A stretch of 64,000 nucleotides of DNA, from positions 273,056,916-273,120,915 of the forward strand of contig NC_066583.1 of assembly GCF_024323335.1 (NCBI RefSeq), read 5' to 3'. Shown piece by piece: positions 10,190-21,775 of this stretch. Each line of letters opens with the position of its first letter. The first letter of the stretch is position 1. Below the pieces are notes generated by a model. It ran no database searches, was not told where the DNA came from, and worked only from the letters and a program-made list of their open reading frames with translations. The stretch is from Lathyrus oleraceus. Lineage: Eukaryota; Streptophyta; Magnoliopsida; Fabales; Fabaceae. The position numbers and the translations under genes are program-made.

Positions 10190-12497
10190 TTAAAAAAAAT
10201 ATTCATGTGGTAATAATTGGTAACATTGGATTGACAAAAATTTATGACTGACCCGATCGAAACGTCCCCCTGTTCCACATCCAGATGCGTTAGTTTGTTT
10301 CCGAGGTCTCCCACGATTTTCTTGAGGTGTTTGAGGTCTTTGTGTGCTGACCTGATCGAATGATGGCTGGTGGGAAGGTCTGGCGGAAGTTCCAACGATA
10401 TTTGACAGATGTGTCATCATTTGTTCCTAATATCCGGAGGGGCTCTGGGCAACAACGCTTCTGTAATGGAGTTCGGTGCCCATGTCATCGTAGTTAGGTC
10501 GTTGGGGTTGGATGGATGGGGGGTGGTATAGTTGCCCGAATTGGGACATTGAATTGTTTGGAAACGAAGCAATGGTTACTGGGGCGTACTATAGTAAAAC
10601 AATGGTTGTGTATTTTGGTGATGAGATGTCTGAGTGGTCATTGGTGGGGGGCTACGATGAAGTGACCCATATGAACCATCTGGACTATAGACGGTTGTGG
10701 TTGCAGCGTATGGTTGTTTGTGGGTAGGGTGTGATTCTTGGTTTTGTGGTTAGGTGGGTGGTATGAATGGATTGCGACATTGGATGGTTGGTTGTTGGGT
10801 GGATGACATGAACGGGTTGCGAGTTTGGGTGTTTGGTTGTTGTGTGTATGTGGTAGGTCGATGTTGTGAGGGTGGTTGTTGGGTTTGGGTGGTTTGACAT
10901 TGGTGTTGGGTGGGGAATTGTTGTGGGGCGTACGATGACGAAGCTAGTTGGCGTGGATCCATCAAATATCGCGACTCAGATACAGATTGTTGAGTTGTTA
11001 CCGACCTAAACGATGTCATATATTGTTGAGTTGGTCTTGCACCATGGATGCCTGGTTCGTTTAAGATATGTTGTCGTCGATTCCTCAATTGACGACACTC
11101 TATTTTGCAAAGTCTCTCAAGTCTGAATAATCCCATTGTGCATCAACCTTTTTTTGATGCCAATTCCCCAAACATGTGGGAGGTTCTGAAATCTATTGTT
11201 GCATGCCGAACTGCAGTTTGACCCAGTCATTTTGGTGCATTTCCATTGTAGTGAACTGGATAATCAGTGTCTTCGCTGTCCAAACTGCAGCATCGTCATG
11301 GTTCACATCATGATCAAGACCCAAATATGGCCTCAAGATAAACTGTAAAACAATACGAAACGATTAGATGATAAATAATTTGATAAGTATTTTTAAATTA
11401 AAATATAGTTGTGTAGGAGTATTACATTGTCATGTCCAATGTGGTCTAATAGATTACGATAGACTACAATAGCGTGTTTCGAACACCTATTGTAGTTCAT
11501 CCCCCTTACTGACCATCTTAGATAAAAAAGAAGTGAAAAATATTATTTACAGTTAATTGTAATATAAAATATAATTAATTAAATGCTAAAGTGTTAGACT
11601 TACTTAGTTGCAAACGGGAACATGAATGAGTTCTCGTTTAACGGGGCGAGTGACAACATTCTTGACCAACCCCATGCCTGTAGCAAATACGCACATGAAA
11701 AAAAACGTACATGTATTATTTTTTGCAGTTTTACACATTGCACTATATAGATGGGCCAACACAGCTGAACCCCCATTTATATGTGCTTACCTTATTAATG
11801 TTGCGTAACAAAGGTAAATACATAATATTTACTGAATTACCTGTACCTTCTGGAAATAAAAAATTACCAAATAAAATCATAATATAACACCAAACTTTAA
11901 TTATTTTCTCGTACTCGGTTGATTCTTCGAACAATATTATACTCTCATATATTGTTTAAGGTATTTTAAATTTATACCTTGCTCCCTTGCTTGAGCGGAT
12001 GACTCTCCCTAAATTTGGTCATCGCACAAAGGGGCACCCAAAAATTCATTACAAATAGAGTTGCCTTGGTTAACTCTACCATTCACGACCTTTCCATCTA
12101 TACAGAGACCCAACAACATGTATACGTCCTCAAGTGTGACGATACACTCACCGATAGGAACGTGAAATGTGTGGGTCTCGGGTCTCCACCTCTCAAACAA
12201 AGCAAAAATGAACTTGTAGTCCACCGAGTACGAGACAATGTTGAGGAGATTTCCAAATCCACATCCTCTAATATATGGTTATATCAAATGATCGTGGGAT
12301 ACATATTCATGTACACGGCATCGAAAACGCTTTGGATCCTAAAAACACATAAGTAAGAAATACAATAAGAAGAAGTAATATATAATACAAACATAGATAA
12401 CAAAGGTATACGACTTAAAAATGGAATAAGTAAAAGGAGAGTGATAACATACAAATGTCGATATATTCTCAAGTGTTCTTCTGTGTTCATCACCCAT
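10190..12497 (-). pseudogene. plant mobile domain (MAIN-like) protein gene of the MULE, degenerate
   Basis: Exon 1 starts at ATG 12497 (MGDEHRRTLENISTF). Downstream on - come the plant mobile domain signatures: VDYKFIFALFERWRPETHTF and VPIGECIVTLEDVYMLLGL (12224-12060), GTGNSVNIMYLPLLRNI and WGWSRMLSLAPLNENSF (about 11870-11630), RWSVRGMNYNRCSKHAIV (about 11500), then DWVKLQFGMQQ and PPTCLGNW (about 11200). The C-terminal tail is Gln/Pro/Thr-rich (11130-10750) and ends with RGRPRKQT and a CGTGG knuckle-like phrase near 10260. Introns separate the exons. A stop stands where the domain should continue (HLI-stop-PYIRGCGFG, about 12285), another follows FGMQQ, and frames shift. The family acts in the nucleus in silencing when host-encoded (MAIN/MAIL1); in transposons its role is unsettled. 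A TATA box lies about 115 bases upstream of the ATG. Confidence 0.8.
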
Positions 12498-12611
12498 AGT
12501 TAACAGAGACATAATTTGATGTTGCAGAGCTTCAGTGTGGCAGAGAAATAGTATGGTAAAGAAAGAGTATATATGAGTAGTGTTGGAGATGATTTGATAT
12601 TATGATTTGAA

Positions 12612-12623
12612 GGCTATTTATAG
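12612..12623 (-). promoter_or_regulatory. TATA box of the mobile domain gene
   Basis: On - the sequence reads CTATAAATAGCC, a near-perfect plant TATA box, about 115 bases before ATG 12497. This spacing supports the chosen start codon. Confidence 0.65.
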
Positions 12624-12689
12624 ATGAGTGAGTTAGTAGGTTTGCAACCTACGAAGCATGTCATTGGTTGCATGCAATGACAAAAGTAG

Positions 12690-12880
12690 ACTAGCCTTAG
12701 TCTTAGGCGCATGCATATGAGTAATCACATGCAAGGAATAAGCGTCCTTTCTCTTGGCGCCTGCATGTGATTAGTCACATGCAAGGAAGATGCGCCCTTC
12801 CTCTTGGCGCCTAGGAGTAAATGTATGGAAGGGGCGCCCTTCCTCTTGGAGCCCATGTTGCTTTATGCTTAGGGAATAAG
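12690..12880. repeat. GC-rich tandem repeat between the two divergent MULE genes
   Basis: Three to four ~55-bp units share CACATGCAAGGAA, AAGCGTCC or GATGCGCCC, and CCTCTTGGCGCC. The motif style (GGCGCC, GCATGCA) resembles the inner parts of the terminal inverted repeats. The block lies between the mobile domain gene (-) and the transposase gene (+), where a shared promoter region would be expected. Confidence 0.75.
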
Positions 12881-13299
12881 CGTCTGTTTGGAATATTATG
12901 GCACATAGATTCCTTGCCACAAAGATTCCTTGGACTCATGTGTGTTCTTGTCATTCTTGTCACTGCATATGTATTCTTTTCACTGCATGCATGGTCAAGT
13001 TTGTGCAGACGAACCGAGTGATCAATGCGTTCAACGTTTACTCTATTTAGTCCGTGCAGATGAACAACTTAGCAATGCATTCAATATCAGTATAGAAAAG
13101 AAAGTTAGATTTTAAAAAAATGTCTTCCTCACAACGTTACATGATTAATGTCCATATCGAAGATGAAATATTTGATCATTAATTATTCGGTTTTTGTTTT
13201 CGCAACACAGAGGTAACTCGGTTTACAATAAATTGATGATAAAAAATTTCACATCTGAAACAAAGAATAGAAAATAAATTGCAATGCAGTGACGTGGGC

Positions 13300-14490
13300 C
13301 AAATCATCTATAAACAAATTATACAAATTGATGGTACATAGTTGTACGGGAAATACAAAGGAACCTTACTGATGGCAGTGGCACAAGATGGCAACAACAT
13401 TTTCCAATCGCCTTTGCCCTAGTTGAAGGGGAGACTGCTGAGGGATGAAGGTTTTTCCTAAGAATTCTCCAATTGCATGTTGCACCTCAACGTAACTTAT
13501 GTTTGATCTCCGACAAACACCATTCAATCATCAGTGCATATAATAACATTGATAATGGCTAGAAAAATCCTCCTTCGACGCATGCATCTGTATTAGACAT
13601 ATTGCTCAGAATTTCATGCGGGAAATCAAAGATAAGACGTTACGGAAGAAGGTTGTCAATGCATGTCACACATTTCAGAACCTTATTTCAAACACTACCG
13701 CGAAGAACTAAGATTGTCAAGCGAAGATGCAATACGGTGGATCGATAGTATTCCATTGCAGAAGTGGACTAGGGCATATGACATGGGTCAACGTTGGGGC
13801 CACATGACAACATATCTTGTGGAATCAATGAACTCTGTCTTCAAAGGCATCCATAACCTACCTATAACTGCTTTGGTGCAGGCAACATATTTTAGGCTAG
13901 GGATGCTATTTGAGAGCCTACGTTCCAAATGGAGTTCAGTGTTGCAATCTGGGCAGTTGTTCAATGATGCTTCAATAAAATCCATTAAACATGGAGTTGC
14001 CAAAGTAAACACACATGTAGTCACGGTGTTTGACCGCACTAAAGGTTGGTATAGTGTTGCGGAGTCCATGGATAACAATGAGGGCATGTCGATGGGACAG
14101 TACAAAGTCGAACTAGATAGAGGTTGGTGCGACTGCGGAAAGTTCCAAGTCTTTCGTACGCCCTGCTCCTATGTCATTGTGACACGCTCGAATGTTCGAA
14201 GGGATCCATCATACTTGCTATCTGAAGTTTACAAAGTCACCAGCCTATCAAATGTTTATAAAGTTAGTTTTTTCGTAGTGGCAAAAGAGGATTACTGACC
14301 AGAATATCAATGGGACATCGTCTGGCACGACGAAGTTATGCGAAGGAAAAAAAAGGATCGCCCAAACAACACCCAAATTCGAACCGAAATGGATACGAAG
14401 ATTAAAATGGTTAGATTATGTAGTTCATACCGTCAGCCAGGTCACAATCGTAATAACTATCCTAGTGCTGGAACAAGCACAACTAGATAA
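13300..14490 (+). pseudogene. MULE transposase, C-terminal two thirds, with stops and shifts
   Basis: The catalytic region begins near 13325 with a DGT-stop-LYGKYKGTLL stretch (a Trp codon became TAG), then MAVAQDGNN, EGETAEG-stop (Trp to TGA) and LISDKHHS, whose Asp matches the second catalytic position of MULE transposases. It continues with CIRHIAQNFMREIKDKTLRK and, after a shift, the open frame 13663-14298 with RWGHMTTYLVESMNSVFKGI. The SWIM zinc finger is WCDCGKFQVFRTPCSYVI: the last ligand, normally His, reads Tyr. The C-terminus (RPNNTQIRTEMD-like, then a zinc-knuckle-like CSSYRQPGHNRNNYP) extends past 14298 to about 14490. N-terminal sequence before 13300 is not recognisable. Inactive as it stands. 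Confidence 0.85.
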
Positions 14491-14612
14491 ATTCACATGT
14501 ACCTCTGTTGCAATATATGAAAAACTAAATTTATTTCATATTAGACGTTTGTGACGAAAATACCATTACATAAATCATAACACAAACAATTAAAACAACT
14601 AGAATACAAGAA

Positions 14613-14906
14613 CTATGCAATTACAACCATCATAACAATTTTGAACATGTAATGCATCATCCTACGAGCATCTTGGTTGGTCTTAATATCCATCAATTCG
14701 CGCACTTCTCCATTTTGGTTGAACGTGGACACAAACCATTGAATTCTTATAATCCTTTCACCATCTCCAATTTCTCCCTCTAACCAACTGTACAACGCCC
14801 GATTAAGATGTTCAAACATATATGTGTTCCAGAGCCGAATCTGTATCGGAGCCGCAACGGCGGAAAATATTACATCGACATTTCGCTTCTGAATGTATGC
14901 AGACAT
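14613..14906 (-). CDS. small third MULE gene, function unknown
   Basis: A 97-codon frame starts MSAYIQKRNVDVIFSAV and includes APIQIRLWNTYMFEHLNRAL, IGDGERIIRIQWFVSTF and NQNGEVRELMDIKTNQDARR. I recognise it as a recurrent small open frame in legume MULEs of this type, but I know of no assigned function. The start is supported by a TATA box about 100 bases upstream inside the right end of the element. The C-terminus after MMHYMF looks truncated compared with relatives that continue into a 'VRVMW' segment, the kind seen at 7850-7970. Open and unbroken over its length, yet probably shortened. Confidence 0.5.
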   Translation of the reverse strand: MSAYIQKRNVDVIFSAVAAPIQIRLWNTYMFEHLNRALYSWLEGEIGDGERIIRIQWFVSTFNQNGEVRELMDIKTNQDARRMMHYMFKIVMMVVIA

Positions 14907-15003
14907 GGTTCAAACACAAAAACTTGAAGGAGAGTGAACTTGAATTAGAGAAAATATGGTAACAGGAGATGATTTTGTGTGAAAAATATTGCATCCAAGA
15001 TGT

Positions 15004-15016
15004 GGTATTTATACAG
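15004..15016 (-). promoter_or_regulatory. TATA box of the small MULE gene
   Basis: On - the sequence reads CTGTATAAATACC, about 100 bases before ATG 14906. It lies just inside the right inverted-repeat region. Confidence 0.6.
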
Positions 15017-15109
15017 AAAGGCATAAAATGCATGCGCCAAGAGGTTAAGCGTCCAACATGTCAACAACATGCAGGCGCCAGAGGCATTGACGCCTCCACT
15101 GAGAGCACC

Positions 15110-15355
15110 ATGCAGGCGTCAGGGGCATTGACGCCTCATCATGAGGACCAATGCATGCGCCAAGAGCATTGACGCCTCCTCACGAGGAGTCCAATGCAGG
15201 AGCCAATGCCTTGGACGCCCCCTCTTCATGCTTAAGGGATGCGTCGGTTCATCTGGCGATCCTCTTCTAAATGTAGTTATTTTGATATTTTTTTTAAAAA
15301 ATTGTTATTTTTGATTTTTGATTTTTAAAAATGGTTATTTTAAAAAACAATTTCA
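15110..15355 (-). repeat. right terminal inverted repeat of MULE
   Basis: Inverted partner of 9835-10075. It contains GGGATGCGTCGGTTCATCTG and the GAGGAGTCCAATGCAGGAGC-type inner repeats. A region of further GCATTGACGCCTC repeats continues inward to about 15040. Confidence 0.8.
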
Positions 15356-15364
15356 AGTATTGTA
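15356..15364. repeat. 9-bp target site duplication, right of MULE
   Basis: AGTATTGTA, the partner of 9826-9834. Confidence 0.65.
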
Positions 15365-17600
15365 GTAAGAATTAATTTCGTTTTGATAAAGAAATTGTAA
15401 CTTTTTATTAGAAAATGGCACGACTATATAAACCTTTTTTTTCTCTTTATAAAATAAATAAAGGAGAAAATGGAGATTTTACAAAATAAAAATTGAGGAA
15501 AAGTGAAACCCTAATTGATATGGGCAATGATATATAAATGCGAACTGTATTCTTCAATTGAGACATTCAGGTTTTCAGCATTTTTGCTGAGCCTGAAGAA
15601 CTGGGCAGTGATTAGAAAGAGAGAGGCCTCGAGTGGGAATACCCAATTCCAAACAAAACCAAAACAAACAAAAACAAACAAGGAGATTAGATCTTGATGG
15701 TGCCGCCGGTACACCCTTTTCACCGAAGTGGTTAGTTCGGCTTTGGTATCTCAGATTCTTTCTTCGACATCTTTCTATTTCTCTTTTTCTTTCAGTCCCT
15801 TCGATTTGAATTGGTTTTTTTTCTCACAGTGACAGATCTTAATTTACACTTGATATGAGCCTAATACCATATGTTTTTCTTCTAGTGTTATCGTTATTAT
15901 CATTACTTTTATTCTCTATGTTTTAGTTTCTTCGCACTGATTTGATTTTGGATGGGAAAACAGTTGCATGTTGTTTTCTTGTTGAAGAATCGGTGCGTAC
16001 ATAAAAAGCTTGATTGCAGCTACTGCTTGTTTCTGATGATTTCAGAAATTTGTTGGATTAGTTGCGATTGAGCAGCGGCCAGACAACCGTAGAGATGGAA
16101 TCCACAGATGATGAGTTTTTTCTCTCTCATCATTCTACTAATTCCATCTCACATCATAAATTTCAAAACCCTAGAAATGTCCGGTGAATTCAAAGGAGCG
16201 ATGATTATAATGAAAAGCCTGTAGTGGGAAATATCCAATTTCATTTCACTTGGAAATCACATGCAAATATCAAAAATAAAATAAAAACAAATTATAGGTC
16301 AGAATTTGAAGTTGCTGCCACACTCTTTTCGTTGAAGGGTTTGGCTTTGGTATCTCAGATTCTGCCGTCTTCTTCTTTCTCCTCTTCATCTTTCTGTCCC
16401 TTCAAATTGAATTGGGTTTTTTTTCCTACTGTGACAGATTTTTTAAAATCTACACTTGATATGAGCTCATGAACCTTTTCATTGTTTTGTACCGAGGATT
16501 GATTTTTTTTTTCTTTGTGTGTTTAATACATCTTTTTGCACTGATTTTAATTTTGGATGGGAAACAATTGCGTGTTGTTTTCTTGTTGAAGATTCAGTGC
16601 GTACAGAAAAAGCTTGATTATAACAACTGCTTGTTTCTGATAACATTTTCAGAAATTTGGTGAATTTGTTGTGATTTGGCAGCGGCCAGACAACCGTAGA
16701 GATGGAATCCACAGATCTTGAGTTTATTTCTCAATATTCTACTAATTCCATCTTACATTTCTTTTCTTCATAAAAAACATACTGCTAATGGTTCTTCGTA
16801 GAATGTATGAGTTTTTATCTTAGGCTTTGTTTGGATTAGTTATTTGTAAATTTAAATAATAGAATGCCATTAAATACCACCATTACATTCTACTAAACTA
16901 AACATATCCTTAGGAAAGAAATCAACTCCAGTACATTGAGGAGGGTGATCCTAGGCAAGATCAGCACATTAAGTTTGATGCTTATATGCGAAGTTAAATG
17001 GATAAATTCAATCTGTTAAATTGATGATTGAACATTGAGTTGAAGTTAAAACTTTATTCATAAGTTTAGGTCTGTATCTTTTTGTAATTTTAAAAGAGCA
17101 TTGCTCCAGTGTTATGGTTTCCCTGCCATGTTCCATTACTTTGTGGATTTTTGTGTGGCTGATCTAGTTGAGGTTGGTATGTCTGTTTGCCATTCTTACA
17201 TATGCTTGCTCTAACACCTCAATTCAATACCTTAGGAGTCATATAGTTCACTGATTTTGTCTTGTTTGGTTACTAAATTGTCAAACAATGGAATGAGCAT
17301 TTAATATTTTCTGCTTCATTTCACTAATCTTATAAGGTTCTTTCATTTAAGAATTTGCTTATTAAATGTTGTTCCTAATGGCTTGCAAGTTTCATCCCTT
17401 GATTGGTCTGGAGTTTACATTTATGGATTTCTAATTAAGTGATAGAACATTGTAACCTTGGACAAATTGTTCAACCTCTTCGACCTAACTCTTGTAATTT
17501 TGGCATTAGGAGTGATTAAATCCTGAATCAAAACTGTTAAATCCTGACGACGTCTAGTCTTAGAAAGATGCATTCTCTATTTTTGTTTTGAATCAAAACT
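15365..17600 (+). other. gene-like leader DNA, no intact gene
   Basis: Composition changes from AT-rich spacer to T/C-rich, intron-like DNA. AAACCCTAATT (telobox-like) and ATATATAAAT occur near 15507-15540, as in plant promoters. A tandem duplication occupies 15625-16765. A phrase at about 16930-16985 reads QYIEEGDPRQDQHIKFDAY in one frame and could be an exon, but I do not recognise it. From 17050 to 17600 nothing is recognisable. Best read as the 5' portion of a host gene or a gene fragment, now without a coding body. Confidence 0.35.
15625..16765 (+). repeat. tandem duplication (~600 bp unit) of a 5'-leader-like block
   Basis: 15625-16165 and 16215-16765 share, in the same order, GTGGGAA..CCAATT, GGCTTTGGTATCTCAGATTCT, CTACACTTGATATGAGC-like text, TTTTGGATGGGAAA, TTGTTTTCTTGTTGAAGA and a final block of about 37 identical bases (16072-16109 and 16679-16717). 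That block begins after an acceptor-like CAG and contains an ATG (MESTD...). The frames from these ATGs close after 30 and 23 codons. Strong conservation of this last block against diverged intron-like DNA suggests a 5' exon boundary. Confidence 0.7.
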
Positions 17601-17621
17601 ACTAGAAAATTCGATTAACTC

Positions 17622-17822
17622 CTACTCCTTCGTCTCATAAATTTAAACACTAAAAAATAATTAGATGTGTTTGTTTTGATAATAAAATTTATAAATTTTT
17701 TAAATATTTTAGTTAATTGTAATTAATAGAGGAGTTGAATAATTTAAAAGTTAATAAATAGAAATATATGATTAGAAAAATCATAGTAAATATTGAGAAA
17801 ATTTTGAGATAGAAAAAAGGTC
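17622..17822. mobile_element. possible Stowaway-like MITE
   Basis: CTACTCCTTCGTCTCATAAAT at the left and ATTTTGAGATAGAAAAAAGG at the right are imperfect inverted partners of the CTCC..TCTCAAAAT type seen in Stowaway elements. The internal part is AT-rich and non-coding. Boundaries approximate. Confidence 0.35.
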
Positions 17823-19226
17823 AAATGAGAATTTTTGTCACGGACTTGGTTTATTTTATTAGTTGTTATTTTAAATAGTAGTTTGACTGATAGTCTATTA
17901 TATTTTCTTTCATTTTTTAACAAAAAAACTCTTTTTTATCTTCTATAATTTTAATTTTAAATAAAATAAATATATATTAAATTTTTAAATAAATTTCTTA
18001 TATATCATCTATATTTATAAAGTTAGTTGAATTATTAATTTTACTAAATATTTTAATTTTATGTAAGCTATCACTCATTAGTTATAAAGTATAAACTAGT
18101 TTTTCAATCAATTGCCATTTTTATTGCTATTTTTATTAAGAAGAGCCTTTATGAAACGGAGAGTGTGATGATTTGTCTCTAAAATAAATACATTAATTAT
18201 TATTAATGTGCTTTTTAAAATTCATACTTGATTTTTTTAATGGTGAGAACAAAATTCAAATTGTGGGATTACATATGTTTACAGATATAACAGGCAATGG
18301 ACCTATACATTCGTATCTCCAATTGGGCCATATACAACCTCAATGTACATACAGTTGTAAAACACTAATCTGTCGTTATTTTATTTGTGACTATTGATAG
18401 TGATTTACAATATTTGTGATGATTAATTTATTTTTATTAATAATAAATTTAAATAATAACATATGTGCCTTAATAAACTACTTAAGCACATTGTAACAAA
18501 CATCTTAATTAAATAATAATTAAAATAATAATATGCCTTAATTACTTTAGTTGAGTGTTTTTTTATTAATTTTATTAACATTTAAAAGTATGTTTTGTTT
18601 AAGATTTATGATTTTTATTTTTAATTATGAATGTTTTATAAATTTTGAATAATTTATTTTAATTTTTATAATATTAAAATATTGCCAACATATAACAAAA
18701 ATATAACATGCATAATATCAATTCTAAAAATATAACATGCATAATATCAATTCTAAAATAGTAATGATTGACAATATACATGTGTAAGTTATTCCTAATA
18801 TTGTAATCCTTCCAAAAAAAAAATCTAATTTCTAAGACGTTATTTTTGAGGAACGAAAGTCTTTTCAATCTAATATGATTTCAGGCATCAAAAACTTTTC
18901 TTTATTTTTACTTGTAAAGTCAAAATTATTATTTTAAACTAAAGTATGTATTTATAAGTAGATATCTTTGAATTGAACTTAATAATTTTGATTGACAAAA
19001 CTAATATAATAAATAGAGGTTATACGTGAATTTAAAGATGTCATGGGAAAAGAAAGAAAGTCATATCAGAAAATCCTAAAGCTATAAGAATGACTATACC
19101 ATATACTAATTTGCTATCACATACCTCACATTTGGTCATACCATTTACTTCTTTTTGTATCATAAAAGTATCATGTTTATATGTCTCAAAATAATTATTT
19201 CTTTTATAATATAAATGCAACCTTTA
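17823..19226. other. AT-rich spacer
   Basis: No coding signal. One exact ~36-bp tandem duplication built on ATATAACATGCATAATATCA lies at about 18694-18766. Confidence 0.7.
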
Positions 19227-19460
19227 TTATTCTTTCTGTTTTAAAATGACCGTTATTTAATGTTTTTAGATACAGTAAAATTCTGTCATAAATATTACAC
19301 TTTTATTAAATTAATCATATTAATGTGTTGAAAATAGTGTAAAAAATAATAATTGATATAATTGAAAAAATAGTAATTATTTCCACATTAAGAAAAGAAT
19401 GACAATCATTTAAAAAAAGTATTTATTAAAACGATAGTCATTTTGAAATAGAAGAATCAT
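19227..19460. mobile_element. MITE with ~25-bp inverted ends
   Basis: The left end reads TTCTTTCTGTTTTAAAATGA and the reverse complement of the right end TTCTTCTATTTCAAAATGAC, an imperfect inverted pair with a 230-bp AT-rich body, typical of Stowaway/Tc1-mariner-derived MITEs. The flanking TA duplication is plausible but cannot be proven in AT-rich DNA. Confidence 0.5.
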
Positions 19461-19969
19461 TATTTTCTCATTAATATGTCCATATTTATTAATTTTTATT
19501 TTATTCAAATATTTTATTAATTATAATTAATAAAGATATTTTAATAAATAATATTATTTTTATTATTAAAATTAATACATCTAATATTTTTTTAAAACTA
19601 TGCATTATTTAAATATAATTGTAAAATATTTCTTTTCTGAATGAGGACCTAAACATGACTTCTCATAGAGATTTTGTATAGTTCACATCTTATTATCTAC
19701 TATAAGTCTTGACAACTACGGACCAATTATACTTACCATATCTATATAATGATGTCATGACTTTAAATCCACAATTTTCATATGAATTAGCATATATTAT
19801 GTCATCAATCTGTGATCTAATATGTTTCAGAAATTGAAACATGAAGTTTATACGAGATAGATACTTGAGATGATTGCTTATGAAATGATCACTTGAGATG
19901 ATTGTTTACATGGTCCCTTTAACCAAAGTTCCAAATGTTTGATTACTAAAAAGATCAAAGCATAATTAG

Positions 19970-20380
19970 TCACTAATTTCTTTAACTTAATTAAAAAATG
20001 TTACAAGTTATTTAATTTCATTTTTATTGTCCTATTTAATTTTTTCTATCAATTTATAATAAAAAAAGTTAAATTTTAATGACGTGGCGTAACATCAAAG
20101 TCATTAGTACAAATATGAGTCAACATGTGTAGTTAAAAGCTCATACATTATTTAAATTGCAAAGAGTTTTGTTTTCGGAGGAATCCCACCGTTTAAATAG
20201 TATATCAGTTTTCAACTACATATATTGATTTAGATTTGTGTCAATACCTTTCTGTTGCACCACGTCACTAGAACTTTTTAACTTTTTTTCGTTAGAAATT
20301 AACGGAAGAGACAAAAAAAATAAAAAAAATAAAATTAAGATAAGAGACTAACTTATAACATTAAATAATTAAGACGAAAT
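19970..20380. mobile_element. foldback (long inverted repeat) element, copy 1
   Basis: Two arms of roughly 170 bases are imperfect reverse complements. The left arm has ATGTTACAAGTTATTTAAT, AAAAAAAGTTAAA and GACGTGGCGTAACA, and the right arm TGTTGCACCACGTCAC, AACTTTTTTTCGTTAG and AACTTATAACATTAAATAA. The whole could form one long hairpin. A related copy in the same orientation is at 27830-28370. Confidence 0.65.
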
Positions 20381-21775
20381 ATTAAATTAAATTAAATTAA
20401 GGATTTATCAAGTCAAAGATCAACCAAAAGAAAAAAAATACCAAAACAATATTAATTAAATGAAATCTCTATTTTAATAAAATATTCATCTTAACAAATT
20501 TATAGTTTTTTTTCTTTGCACGAAACTTTTTAATTTTAAACTCGATAATTTATGTTTTTATTTTTTTGTTGCGTTTGATTTTGATTTTATTCAAAATACT
20601 TGAAAATCATCTCTAATTAATCCCTGAACAAGTCTCAAGCAAATGGAATAAAAACATTCTGTGTTAAAGTAAATATAAAATTAATTAATAGAAAAATATT
20701 AGTGATGATGTTGGTTGGTAGAAGAATAAAAATATATTTATTTTAATTAATTAATTAAATTGATTAATAAATTAACAGTGGTAGGAGTTAAAATACCAAT
20801 TTTAACTTGAATATTTTGAAGGGAAAAATTAAGGAAGACATTATAAATCTATAATTTAGTATATGATATGATATGATACAGTGCTATTTTTCTATTAGAA
20901 ATATTTAATAGACACACAATTGCTTTAATATAAGTGTACCTTTGATTTTTTTCGTTTGTTTGTACTTTTGTCTATTTTTTTAATAAAAAAAATAAACAAG
21001 TGCATAAATGACATAGCTCGTTTTGCTATTAACATCTAATGCTGAAATTGTAAGTATAGATATATTAAATAGTTCATTTTACTTTATGTGAGCAGGTAAT
21101 TCTGAGAGGTTCAATTATACGTTTTAATAATTGAATTTTATCTAATTTGCATGACATCAATGAATGACACTGTTCTCTTGATCAGAAATTTGGTTTGGTC
21201 ATACATAATTGTCAAACTCTTTCTAACAACTTATGTGTATATAATAATATATATTTCCCCTTCATTAAGAAAAACATTTTTTTAGTATAGTAATAGTATA
21301 ACTAACTGCTTGTTGTTGAGATTAATTAAATGATTAATCTTACACACTTAGATTAGTATAATCTTTAATACTAATTAATTACATTAAATCCAACATGCTA
21401 CATTATACTACAAATCAATAATAAGTTTCAGAACACATCTTTTTTTCTTTCATTTCTATTACTGTTAAGCTCAAACGTTATAAGAGTTTTATTTACTTAT
21501 AATGTTAACACTTATTGATTGAACACAATAAAATGTATCATTTTAAATACAGAAATAATACCAAGAGATTGAAGATGAGAATATTATTATCTCAACTTAA
21601 TCTTTACCCTACTTTGACCCTTTATTTATATGGGCAAAGTTTAACTAATTTGCATAAAATTAGTGGTAGTTATAAAAATGGAAATAACTAATCATTAAGG
21701 TGTACTAATAGCTAAAAAATATAGTAATTACAATAACTATTAAAAGAGTAAAAGACATTCAATGTGGTTTTACAC
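20381..21775. other. AT-rich spacer
   Basis: No coding signal and no recognisable repeat beyond simple A/T runs and short ATTAATTA strings. Confidence 0.6.

Larger units (their letters stand above)
9835..15355 (+). mobile_element. MULE (Mutator-like) DNA transposon with plant mobile domain gene
   Basis: A 5.5 kb element bounded by long inverted repeats (~240 bp) and by the direct 9-bp repeat AGTATTGTA at 9826-9834 and 15356-15364, the target-duplication length usual for Mutator. It carries a transposase gene on + (13300-14490) and, on -, a plant mobile domain gene (10190-12497) and a small gene (14613-14906). A GC-rich repeat block sits between the divergent transposase and mobile-domain genes. 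All three genes look decayed or uncertain, so the copy is likely immobile without help. The exact outer edges may shift by a few bases, because the first bases of the two ends align imperfectly. Confidence 0.8.
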
